Below, piece after piece: positions 8,591-16,576 of a DNA stretch of 64,000 bases (position 1 is the first letter of the stretch; each line of letters opens with the position of its first letter). The notes under the pieces were generated by a model, which was not told the origin of the DNA, did no database searches, and saw only the letters and a list, made by a program, of their open reading frames with translations. The DNA is from Bradyrhizobium sp. LMTR 3 (GTDB lineage: Bacteria; Pseudomonadota; Alphaproteobacteria; Rhizobiales; Xanthobacteraceae). The translations under genes and the position numbers were made by a program. Location of the stretch: assembly GCF_001693485.1 (NCBI RefSeq), contig NZ_MAXC01000049.1:372001-436000 (forward strand), read 5' to 3'.

Positions 8591-9351
8591 TGAAACTCAA
8601 CTTCCTTGCCGGCGGGCGCCTTCGCATGAAGAAGAGCATCTACATCCCGGGCGCGGACCGCAGCGAGACGATCGACCTGCCGGTGAGCAGTGCCCTGATC
8701 AGGCACAAGCAGGGCAACGTGCTGTTCGATACGGGTTGTCACCCCTCGGTCGTCGACCATGCCGAAGAGCGCTGGGGGCCGCTTGCGAAGGTGATGAAGC
8801 CGCTCATGAGGGCGGACGAGACGTTGCTGCCCAGTCTGGCCTGCGTGGGACTTGGGCCCGACGACATCGATATCGTCGTGAACTCCCATTTCCATCCAGA
8901 CCATTGCGGCTGCAACCAGTTCTTCAAGAAGGCGACGATCCTGGCTCACGCCAAGGAGGTCGAGGCCGCGAACGCTCCGGGCGCGGAAGCCGCTGGCTAC
9001 CTCCGCGCGGATTGGCAAACCGGGCAGCCCATTGAAACTGTGCATGGTGAGAAAGACCTGTTCGGCGATGCCAGCGTCGTCCTGGTGCCGCTGCCGGGTC
9101 ACACACCCGGTTCGCTCGGCGCGCTGGTCAGCCTTAACCGCGACGGTCCCTTCCTGCTCGCTTCGGACGCAATCAGCATCCGGCAAAGCCTCGATACCGA
9201 TATCGCGCCGCGCAACACCTGGAATGTGGACGCGCTGCTGAAGTCGTTCGAGGAGGTGAGGCGGATAGAGAAGTCCGGAGCGACTATCATCTGCGGCCAT
9301 GACGACCAGCAATGGCAGAGCCTGCGCAAGGGAAACGAGGGCTATGAGTAA
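8590..9351 (+). CDS. N-acyl-homoserine-lactonase-like metallo-beta-lactamase-fold hydrolase
   Basis: 253 residues with the complete dinuclear zinc site: SHFHPDH (His100, His102, Asp104, His105), PGHTPG (His171), SDA (Asp193) and CGHDD (His237). The N-terminal half (VLFDTGCHPSVVDH) resembles AttM/AhlD-type lactonases, which open acyl-homoserine lactones or gamma-butyrolactone. It is inserted between the 2Fe-2S and molybdopterin subunit genes and overlaps both (TGATG at 8588-8592, ATGAGTAA at 9344-9351), so it very probably hydrolyses a lactone or thioester intermediate of this pathway rather than acting in quorum quenching. Confidence 0.85.
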   Translation: MKLNFLAGGRLRMKKSIYIPGADRSETIDLPVSSALIRHKQGNVLFDTGCHPSVVDHAEERWGPLAKVMKPLMRADETLLPSLACVGLGPDDIDIVVNSHFHPDHCGCNQFFKKATILAHAKEVEAANAPGAEAAGYLRADWQTGQPIETVHGEKDLFGDASVVLVPLPGHTPGSLGALVSLNRDGPFLLASDAISIRQSLDTDIAPRNTWNVDALLKSFEEVRRIEKSGATIICGHDDQQWQSLRKGNEGYE

Positions 9352-11743
9352 GGATAGCTCCGCCCAGCCGGCGGACGTGCTGCGCCCTCGGCACGTCGGC
9401 GCCCCGATCAAGCGCACGGAGGATCCGCGGCTTCTGACCGGGAGCGGCGAATATGCCGCGGACCGCAAGCCGGATCGGCCGTTACATATCGCCTTCCGCC
9501 GAAGCGAACAGCCTCATGCGCGGCTGACGCGCATCGACACGGCGGCGGCGCAGACGGCGCCGGGTGTCTTCGCCGTGTTTACGGCGGAGGACATCGCCGA
9601 AGATTTTAAGCCGGTGATTCCGTTCTCGCGGATGGCCAATTATTACGCGACGCCGATCATGCCGCTGGCTTCCGGGAAGGTTCGCTATGTCGGCGAAGCC
9701 ATCGTCGCTGTCGTCGCCACTTCGCGATACCTCGCGGAAGACGCGCTCGAGCTCATCGAGATCGAGTTCGAGCCGCTCGGGACTGTGTCGCGCAGCGAGC
9801 TGGCGGTCGCGCAGGACGCTCCGCTGCTGCACGAAGAGGCGGGCACAAACGTGCTGATTGCGCGCGAGTTCAAGAAAGGTGACGTCGAGGCGGACCTGAA
9901 GAGCGCGGCTGTCCGGGTCAGCGGCCGCTTCGAGATGACCCGTAAGGCGCCGCTCGCGATGGAACCCCGCAGCTACACCGCGGAGTACGACGTCAGACGT
10001 GGCGCCATCACGCTATACACGTCCTCGAACATCCCCGGCATCGTCCGCGACGCGATTTCCGAGTCCCTCGGCCTTCCCGGCAGCCGCTTGCGGGTGGTCG
10101 CGCCCGACGTGGGCGGCAGTTTTGGATCGAAGGGCTCGCTCTACCCAGAGGAACTGCTGATCTGCATCGCGGCCCGCAAGCTCGGGCGCTCGCTCAAATG
10201 GACCGCGGACCGCCTGGAGGACGTCAGCAGCAGCAGTCAGGCATTCGCCGAGATCGTCGATGCCGAGATGGGATTCGACGAGAACGGCGTCGCCGTCGCC
10301 CTGCAGGCCGACGTCCTCGGAGATGTTGGAGCCTATTCGATCTATCCCTGGACCTGCGGTCTCGAGCCGGTCCAGGTCGTCAGCTTTCTTCCTGGTCCCT
10401 ACAAGATCAGGTCCTATCGCGGCGCCGTGCGGGGCGTCGCCACCTGCAAGCCGCCCACGGGGCCGTACCGCGGGGTGGGCCGACCGATCTCGACTTTCGT
10501 CGCGGAACGATTGATGGATCTTGGAGCGAAGGCGCTCGGTCTCGATCCCATGGAGATCCGCCGTCGCAATCTCGTTTGCGCAGAGGAATTCCCGTATCGG
10601 ATCGCCTCCGGGATCATCTGGGATAAGACCGGCTTCGTTGAGTGTCTCGACACGGCCGGCGCAGCCTGCGGTTACGAACAGCTTCGCGTCCGGCAGGCTG
10701 AAGCGCGCTCGGACGGGCGGCTGTTCGGGATCGGCATCGCGAGCTACGCCGAACTGACCGGCATCGGGTCGCGCATCGCAGTCGCCCCGGGGATGCCGAT
10801 CAATACCGGTTCGGAAACGGCAAAAATCTTCATCGACTCGACCGGCGCCATCACCGCGGCTTTCGGGGTCGCCTCCCATGGCCAAGGGCTCGAAACAACG
10901 CTGGCCCAGATCATTGCCGACGATCTCGGCGCAAACTTCGCGGACATCCGCGTCATCCAGGGCGACAGCGATGCGGTACCGATGTCGACCGGTACCTATG
11001 CGAGCCGCAGCGCGGTGCTTGGCGGAGGCGCAGCGAAGCACGCATCGGCGCTGCTGCGGGACAAGATCAAGCGCGTCGCCTCGCACCTTTTGGAGGCGAG
11101 CCACGACGACATCGAGGTTTCCGGCGGGAAGGCGATCGTCATCGGCACGGACCGTGCCGTTACGTTCAGGCAGGTCGCGAAGGCGGTCTATTCCGACATG
11201 AAAACGCTGCCGGTCGACGCCCGCGAGGAATTGAGCGCGAGCTACACCTACGACCCGATCAACGGCACCACCGCTGCCGCTACCCACATCGCCGCAGTGG
11301 AGGTCGATCCGGCGACCTGCTTCGTGAAGATTCAAAAATACGTAGTCGCCGAAGACTGCGGCCAAATAATCAATCCCATGATCGTCGATGGCCAGGTCCA
11401 TGGCGGCGTGGCGCAGGGAATCGGCGCGGCGCTCTTCGAAGAACTCGTCTACGACGAGGACGGTCAGCTTCTGAGCGCAAGTCTCGTCGACTACGTGATT
11501 CCCTCGGCTCCCGAAGTCCCTGACATGGACGTCGTGCATATCGAGAGCGAATCCGCTGTGGCTGGTGGCTTCCGCGGCATGGGCGAGGGGGGCACGATCG
11601 GCGCACCGGCGGCGATCGCCAACGCGATCGCGGACGCGCTGTCGCCCTTCGACATCGACGTCAATCTTCTACCGATGACTCCGGAGCGCATCTTCAGGCT
11701 CATCGAGCAAGCCAAACTCAAAGCAAAGGAAAAATCCGAATGA
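9344..11743 (+). CDS. molybdopterin-binding large subunit of xanthine-dehydrogenase-family hydroxylase (form II CoxL-like)
   Basis: Catalytic subunit, 799 residues from ATG 9344, hydroxylating an unknown substrate with water at a Mo-pterin centre. Seen: GAPIKRTEDPRLLTGSGEY at the N-terminus, PDVGGSFGSKG, the active-site loop GPYRGVGRP (no active-site cysteine, so not form I CO dehydrogenase), GQGLETTLAQI, and the C-terminal GMGEGGTIGAPAAIANA with the catalytic Glu. An upstream in-frame start at 9299 would run deep into the lactonase gene and is disfavoured. A CoA-ester substrate is plausible given the ligase and crotonase in the operon. Confidence 0.93.
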   Translation: MSKDSSAQPADVLRPRHVGAPIKRTEDPRLLTGSGEYAADRKPDRPLHIAFRRSEQPHARLTRIDTAAAQTAPGVFAVFTAEDIAEDFKPVIPFSRMANYYATPIMPLASGKVRYVGEAIVAVVATSRYLAEDALELIEIEFEPLGTVSRSELAVAQDAPLLHEEAGTNVLIAREFKKGDVEADLKSAAVRVSGRFEMTRKAPLAMEPRSYTAEYDVRRGAITLYTSSNIPGIVRDAISESLGLPGSRLRVVAPDVGGSFGSKGSLYPEELLICIAARKLGRSLKWTADRLEDVSSSSQAFAEIVDAEMGFDENGVAVALQADVLGDVGAYSIYPWTCGLEPVQVVSFLPGPYKIRSYRGAVRGVATCKPPTGPYRGVGRPISTFVAERLMDLGAKALGLDPMEIRRRNLVCAEEFPYRIASGIIWDKTGFVECLDTAGAACGYEQLRVRQAEARSDGRLFGIGIASYAELTGIGSRIAVAPGMPINTGSETAKIFIDSTGAITAAFGVASHGQGLETTLAQIIADDLGANFADIRVIQGDSDAVPMSTGTYASRSAVLGGGAAKHASALLRDKIKRVASHLLEASHDDIEVSGGKAIVIGTDRAVTFRQVAKAVYSDMKTLPVDAREELSASYTYDPINGTTAAATHIAAVEVDPATCFVKIQKYVVAEDCGQIINPMIVDGQVHGGVAQGIGAALFEELVYDEDGQLLSASLVDYVIPSAPEVPDMDVVHIESESAVAGGFRGMGEGGTIGAPAAIANAIADALSPFDIDVNLLPMTPERIFRLIEQAKLKAKEKSE

Positions 11744-12489
11744 TCGATCTTCAGGGACGCGTTGCCCTCGTCACGGGTGGTGGGCGGGACGTCGGCGCCG
11801 CTATCTCCAAAGCGCTCGCCGCCGCCGGCGCGACGGTGGCGGTGAACTATCACGGCTCGAAGGCGGAGGCCGAAGCCGTGGCCGCCGAGATCCAGAAGGC
11901 CGGAGGCAAGGCGAAAGCGTATCAGGCCGACATTTCGGATACCGGAATCGTCAAGCAACTGGTCGCGAACGTCCAGGGCGACTTCGGCGGGCTCGACATC
12001 CTCGTCAACAACGCCGGCCTGGTGTTCCGGAAGCGCTTCAGCGAAAGCAGCACGGAGGATTGGCGCAAGCAGATCGATACCTGCCTGTACGGCGCCCTCA
12101 ATTGCTGCCACAGCGCCGGCCCACTGCTGGAGGCCTCGGGCCGCGGCCGCATCATCTCGATCATGGGAGACTCTTCGCGCGTCGGTGAATCCGGGTTGGC
12201 GCTTGCCGCGGCGGCGCGCGCTGGCACCATCGCGCTGATGAAGTCGCTCGCGCGGGAATGGGGCCGTTCGGGCGTGACAGCCAATTCGATTTCGCTCGGC
12301 CTGATCGAGACCGCGCACGACAAGGCCTGGGTCGAGACCAACCGCGAGAAGCTGGTCAAGACCTACGCAATCCGGCGTCTGGGCCAGCCCTCCGACGTCG
12401 CGCCGATGGTGGCGCTGCTCGCCTCCGATGCTGGAAGCTGGATCACCGGGCAGACGATCAGCATCAGCGGCGGATTCAGCATGATCTGA
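11740..12489 (+). CDS. short-chain dehydrogenase/reductase lacking the catalytic tetrad
   Basis: 249-residue Rossmann protein that keeps the coenzyme motif TGGGRDVGA (12-20) and NNAG (90-93). Aligned by eye with BadH-type SDRs, the active-site residues are all replaced: Asn by Cys115, Ser by Gly143, Tyr by Ala156 and Lys by Arg160 (segment SGLALAAAARAG where SGEAVYAAAKGG is usual). It starts within the stop of the large subunit (ATGA). Either it is a non-redox enzyme or binding protein, or it uses another mechanism. The remainder of the fold, including NSISLGLIET, looks intact and under selection. Confidence 0.85.
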   Translation: MIDLQGRVALVTGGGRDVGAAISKALAAAGATVAVNYHGSKAEAEAVAAEIQKAGGKAKAYQADISDTGIVKQLVANVQGDFGGLDILVNNAGLVFRKRFSESSTEDWRKQIDTCLYGALNCCHSAGPLLEASGRGRIISIMGDSSRVGESGLALAAAARAGTIALMKSLAREWGRSGVTANSISLGLIETAHDKAWVETNREKLVKTYAIRRLGQPSDVAPMVALLASDAGSWITGQTISISGGFSMI

Positions 12490-12502
12490 CGGGAGGCCAG
12501 CG

Positions 12503-14047
12503 ATGCTGCACGTAGACTTGATTGCGCCGATCGGAAAGCTCCTTGATCGGCATGCGAAGGAACGGCCGGAGCAAGTTGCGTATTGGGATGCCTCGCGCGC
12601 GATAACCTACGCCGAACTCGCCGGGAATACCGCCGCGATCGCCGCCAATCTGGCGAAGGCGGGCGTCCGCGAGGGAGACCGGATCGCCATCTATCTGCCG
12701 AACGGAGTGGACTGGATCGAAGCGTGCATCGCCGGCCTGCGGGCGGGCGCCGTGATCGTTCCCATCAGCTTCGACGCGGCGGACGGCGAGATCAGCTACC
12801 GATTGACTGACGCATGCTGCGGGATCGTGATCACGACGCCTGCCAGGAAGGATCTGATCGCAAAGATATCGCTCGGCGCCGGAATCTCGCCCGAGATGAT
12901 CTATGCCGGCCGGGAAGCACAGCATGACGGCTTGTCTATGGCCGACCTAGCCAGCGGCGCCAGCGCCACGCCGCTGGATCCGGACGATATCGATAGCACC
13001 TCTTTCATCATCTACACGTCCGGAACCACCGGTCGCGCCAAGGGCGTCCTGCTGTCGCTGCGCGGTATGTTGTGGATCGCAGCAGCCTGCTGGTCGCCGA
13101 TCGGCGAGTTGAGTTCGAAGGATGTCATTCTTTCGCCGCTGCCGCTCTTCCACTCCTATGGCCTGAACCTTTCGGTACTCAGCGTTCTCGCCATCGGTGC
13201 GAGCGAACACGTCATGGAGAAGTTCTCGCCGCAGCAGGCGCTGGAGCTCTTGCAGTCCGGAAAGTACACCGTCTTCCCCGGCGTGCCGACCATGTTCCAC
13301 TACCTGCTGCACAAGGCCCAGGAGAGCGGCATCGAGCGGCTCGGGAATCTCCGACTATGCATCTCCGCCGGCGCGATCATGCCGGCGACTTTGAATCGGG
13401 CGTTCGAGGAGCGGTTCAAGATGCCGCTGCTCGACGGTTACGGTATCACCGAGACCTCAACGATGGTCACCATGAATTGGCTCCGCGGCGAGCGGCCGAT
13501 CGGTTCGTGTGGTCTCCCGGTGCCGGGCCTCGCCGTGCGTATCGTCGATCCGTCGTCGCTGGAGGACGTTCCCTTCGGCGAAGAGGGGGAACTGATCGTG
13601 CGCGGGCCGAACCTGATGAAGGGCTATCACAACAAGCCCCAGGAGACCGCGGCGGCACTGCGGAAGGGGTGGTACCACACGGGCGATCTCGCGAAGTCGG
13701 ACCCATCCGGCTACCTGACGATCACCGGACGCATCAAGGAGCTGATAATCCGCGGCGGCCAGAACATCGCGCCCGCCGAGATCGAGGAAGTCGTCATCCG
13801 GCACCCGCACGTGAGCGATTGCGCGGTGGTCGGCATCAGGCACGCCACGCTCGGCGAGGTGCCGTGCCTCTTCGTCGTGGCCAAGCGCGACGAGTTGGAC
13901 TTGAACGCGTTGATGGATCACTGCAGGGCAAATCTGTCGTCTTACAAGATTCCCGAGGCCACCCACTTCGTTCCGGAAATCCCGCGCACGGGGTCGGGAA
14001 AGATCATGCGCTTCAAGCTGATCGAGGCGTTGAACCAAGCGTCCTAG
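12503..14047 (+). CDS. AMP-forming acyl-CoA synthetase
   Basis: ANL-superfamily ligase, 514 residues, activating a carboxylic acid to its CoA thioester via an acyl-adenylate. Motifs in order: P-loop YTSGTTGRAKGV, PLFHSYGLN, GYGITETSTM, the hinge region WYHTGDLAKSD, IKELIIRGGQNIAPAEIE, and the catalytic lysine in RTGSGKIMR. GGGAGG precedes the ATG by 8 bases. The set ligase plus molybdenum hydroxylase plus crotonase has the same parts list as hmfABCDE (2-furoate degradation), which is suggestive but not proof of substrate. Its stop overlaps the convergent regulator gene by 4 bases. Confidence 0.9.
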   Translation: MLHVDLIAPIGKLLDRHAKERPEQVAYWDASRAITYAELAGNTAAIAANLAKAGVREGDRIAIYLPNGVDWIEACIAGLRAGAVIVPISFDAADGEISYRLTDACCGIVITTPARKDLIAKISLGAGISPEMIYAGREAQHDGLSMADLASGASATPLDPDDIDSTSFIIYTSGTTGRAKGVLLSLRGMLWIAAACWSPIGELSSKDVILSPLPLFHSYGLNLSVLSVLAIGASEHVMEKFSPQQALELLQSGKYTVFPGVPTMFHYLLHKAQESGIERLGNLRLCISAGAIMPATLNRAFEERFKMPLLDGYGITETSTMVTMNWLRGERPIGSCGLPVPGLAVRIVDPSSLEDVPFGEEGELIVRGPNLMKGYHNKPQETAAALRKGWYHTGDLAKSDPSGYLTITGRIKELIIRGGQNIAPAEIEEVVIRHPHVSDCAVVGIRHATLGEVPCLFVVAKRDELDLNALMDHCRANLSSYKIPEATHFVPEIPRTGSGKIMRFKLIEALNQAS

Positions 14048-15084
14048 GTGACGGAGCGGGGGCCCAGGGCCCCGAAGGACTTGGGATCGTAGGCGAGCTT
14101 GTAACGCATGTCGGCGGCGACGATCGGCTCTTTGCAACGGTCGCAAACGACTTCCGCGTGAAAATCGTGTCCGCAGGGGAGATGCTTGAGCAGGAGAGGG
14201 GGCTTTCCCTTGGAAAGCCAGCGATCACCCCATCGCAGCATGGCGATGAAGGGACCGTAGAGATCACGTCCCATGTCGGTAAGGAGATATTCGTAGCGGT
14301 CAGGTGAACTCTGATATTGCCGCCGATTGAACACACCGTTCGCGACGAGGCGGGACAGCCGGTCGGTCAGGATGTTCGGGGCAATCTCAAGCTCGGTCAG
14401 GATCTTGTCGTAGCGCCGATTGCCGAAGAAGCCCTCGCGAACGACCATAAAACTCCATTTGTCACCGATGATCTGCAGGGCGCGCGAGACTGAACTTGGA
14501 CGCCCCAACAGGAAGCGGCTTCCGTCGGAGGCCCGTCGGGTATTGCGGCCAGCCTTCGCGGAATGGCGACCGGCACCTGGTCCGTCCCGGTACTTCACGT
14601 CCCGGGCGCCGACGCGTTCACCGCAGTGGGAGCACGCGACGAAAGGGTGGCTGTCGCAGCCGCAACGAATGTGAACCAGCGTCAGGGGAGCCGGCTTCCC
14701 ACTGGCAAGCCAGCGGTCGCCGAACTGCATCAGGGCGATGAAGCTCGGGTAGAGATCGAACCCCATCTTGGTCAGTCGATATTCCTTGCGCTGCGAGGAG
14801 CCGGTCGCGACCTGACGGAAGATGGCGAGCTGCGTCAGCTTCTTCAGACGATTCGTAAGCGTCGCCCGCGGAATGCCGAGCGCCGAACGGAAGGCCTCGA
14901 ACGTCTGTGTCCCGAAGAACGCTTCGCGAATGATCAGGAATGCCCACGCGTCCGAAACGATGTCGAGCGTCCGAGCGACCGAGCAGTTCCGTTCGCGTCG
15001 CACCACGCCCGACTGTGTCACGACCGGCCTCGGAGCCGATCTGGCCGGTGGCTTCGCTGTCTGGACCTTGGCGGTGGCGGGCAT
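14044..15084 (-). CDS. tandem HxlR-type transcriptional regulator
   Basis: 346 residues made of two HxlR winged-helix domains in one chain, the first about 33-150 (RNCSVARTLDIVSDAWAFLI) and the second about 193-335 (SSVSRALQIIGDKWSFMVV). Each is followed by a short cysteine/histidine knot, CGCDSHPFVACSHCG and CGHDFHAEVVCDRC, that could bind zinc. HxlR proteins normally act as dimers of single domains, so this one could be a covalent pseudo-dimer. It is divergent from the binding-protein gene; the intergenic space has two tandem operator-like copies inside its own putative promoter, which suggests autoregulation. Confidence 0.88.
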   Translation of the reverse strand: MPATAKVQTAKPPARSAPRPVVTQSGVVRRERNCSVARTLDIVSDAWAFLIIREAFFGTQTFEAFRSALGIPRATLTNRLKKLTQLAIFRQVATGSSQRKEYRLTKMGFDLYPSFIALMQFGDRWLASGKPAPLTLVHIRCGCDSHPFVACSHCGERVGARDVKYRDGPGAGRHSAKAGRNTRRASDGSRFLLGRPSSVSRALQIIGDKWSFMVVREGFFGNRRYDKILTELEIAPNILTDRLSRLVANGVFNRRQYQSSPDRYEYLLTDMGRDLYGPFIAMLRWGDRWLSKGKPPLLLKHLPCGHDFHAEVVCDRCKEPIVAADMRYKLAYDPKSFGALGPRSVT

Positions 15085-15169
15085 CTCGGACGGTCTCTTT
15101 GCGTGGCCTGGTCGCAGGCCGTTTCGAAGTTGCGCTCGTTTAACACATCATCGCAATTGACTCCCAGAA

Positions 15170-15220
15170 AATATAAGTCTAGTTATGCATGTAACAAAAG
15201 TCTAGTTATGCATGTAACAA
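15170..15220 (-). promoter_or_regulatory. regulator promoter with two tandem operator-like repeats
   Basis: A 23-bp unit occurs twice, perfectly and head to tail, at 15175-15197 and 15198-15220; its core is AGTCTAGTTATGCATGTAAC (15176-15195 and 15199-15218). A near-identical single copy lies at 6322-6341. On the minus strand TTGTTA (15192-15197) and TATATT (15170-15175) form a 16-bp-spaced promoter for the HxlR gene, so one operator copy lies between its -35 and -10. The repeats also sit 42 bases upstream of the divergent binding-protein gene. Confidence 0.6.
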
Positions 15221-15261
15221 GGGCGGGATCGAACCGCGTCCAACCTCCCGGGAGGGAAGCC

Positions 15262-16488
15262 ATGAAAGCTGGAATACATCAGACTCTGATCGCCGCAGCT
15301 GCGGCGGCTCTCTTCGTCAATCATGCGGGCGCACAGACCGCCGCTGTCTCCGACGACGTCGTGAAGATCGGCGTGTTGACCGACATGTCCGGGCAATTCT
15401 CTCACGAGTCCGGCGAAGGTTCGGTCACGGCGATCAAGATGGCCGTCGAGGATTTCGGCGGCAAGGTGCTGGGCAAGCCGATCCAGGTTGTCGTCGCAGA
15501 CCACCAAAACAAGCCGGACACGGCCTCGACGTTGGCGCGCAGGTTTTATGATGTCGAAAAGGTCGACATGATCGCGAACCTGATCAATTCCTCGATCGCG
15601 CTTGGCGTGTCCCAGCTCGCAAAGGAAAAGAACCGAATTGCCATCATCAACGGCTCCGGCTCGTCCCGTTTGACCAACGACGCCTGCACCCCCAACAGCA
15701 TCCATTACGCGTATGACACTTACGCCCTCGCCAAGGGAACTGGCTCGGCGATGCTGAAGGCCGGCTTGAAGAGCTGGTACTTCCTCACCGCCGACTACGC
15801 GTTCGGACATGCGCTCGAGGCCGATACCACCGCCGTCGTCAAGTCGCTTGGCGGAGAGGTCATCGGTTCGACGCGCTATCCGCCGGAAACCTTCGACCAG
15901 TCGTCGTTTCTGCTGAAGGCCCAGGCCTCGAAAGCGAAGGTCGTCGCGCTTGCCGGCTCGGGAACGGTGCTGGTGAACGCGGTGAAGTCTGCTCAGGAGT
16001 TCGGCATCCTGAAGGGTGGGCAGGAACTAGCGGGGTTGCTGGTCTGGATCACCGACATCAAGAGTATGGGGCTTGATCTCGCGCAGGGATTGGTGCTGAC
16101 GAACGCATTCTACTGGGACCGTGACGACGAGGCGCGCGCATGGTCCAAGCGTTTCTATGAGCGGATGAAACGCGTGCCGCACATGGGAGATGCCGGCGAT
16201 TATTCCTCGACGATGCATTATCTCGCAGCCGTCAAGGCAGCCGGAACTGACGAGGCTAAGGCCGTCATGAGCAAGATGCGAGAGCTTCCGATCAACGACT
16301 TCTTTGCCAAGAACGGCCGAATCCGTGAAGACGGCCGCATGGTGCATGACATGTATGTTTACGAGGTCAAGAAGCCGTCGGAGTCGAAGGGCGAATGGGA
16401 TTACTACAAGCTTCGCGAGGTAATCCCAGGTGACCAGGCGTTCCGTCCGCTCAAGGACAGCGCCTGCCCGTTGGTCAAGAAGGACTGA
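15262..16488 (+). CDS. branched-chain/aromatic-type ABC transporter substrate-binding protein
   Basis: 408-residue periplasmic binding protein with signal peptide (LIAAAAAALFVNHAGAQ). The Peripla_BP_6 pattern is clear: VVKIGVLTDMSGQFSHESGEGSV, VVADHQNKPDTASTLARRFYD, NLINSSIALGVSQLAKEK, SWYFLTADYAFGHALEADT. Start ATG 15262 has GGGAGG 7 bases upstream; the frame is open further upstream without a signal peptide. Family members in alphaproteobacteria often bring in aromatic acids. No permease or ATPase is next to it. It leads the operon with the dehydratase-like and CoxG genes. Confidence 0.9.
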   Translation: MKAGIHQTLIAAAAAALFVNHAGAQTAAVSDDVVKIGVLTDMSGQFSHESGEGSVTAIKMAVEDFGGKVLGKPIQVVVADHQNKPDTASTLARRFYDVEKVDMIANLINSSIALGVSQLAKEKNRIAIINGSGSSRLTNDACTPNSIHYAYDTYALAKGTGSAMLKAGLKSWYFLTADYAFGHALEADTTAVVKSLGGEVIGSTRYPPETFDQSSFLLKAQASKAKVVALAGSGTVLVNAVKSAQEFGILKGGQELAGLLVWITDIKSMGLDLAQGLVLTNAFYWDRDDEARAWSKRFYERMKRVPHMGDAGDYSSTMHYLAAVKAAGTDEAKAVMSKMRELPINDFFAKNGRIREDGRMVHDMYVYEVKKPSESKGEWDYYKLREVIPGDQAFRPLKDSACPLVKKD

Positions 16489-16538
16489 CATCGGCCTCGA
16501 GGGCGGCTCCGAGCCCTCGCCATGCAGCCCTGTGATTT

Positions 16539-16562
16539 GCGCCCACCCCGGACGGTGGGCGC
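16539..16562 (+). promoter_or_regulatory. strong intercistronic hairpin before the dehydratase-like gene
   Basis: GCGCCCACC, 6-base loop, GGTGGGCGC: a perfect 9-bp GC-rich stem with loop CCGGAC, between the binding-protein stop (16488) and the next ATG (16577). It lacks a U-tract, so it is not a classic terminator. Such hairpins behind binding-protein genes commonly block 3' exonucleases and raise the expression of the first cistron; that role here is inference. Confidence 0.55.
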
Positions 16563-16576
16563 GGAGGCATTCAAAG

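Noticed and set aside
8590..9351. Quorum-quenching lactonase as primary role
   Set aside because: The active site fits, but the gene overlaps two hydroxylase subunit genes, so a pathway role is far more likely.
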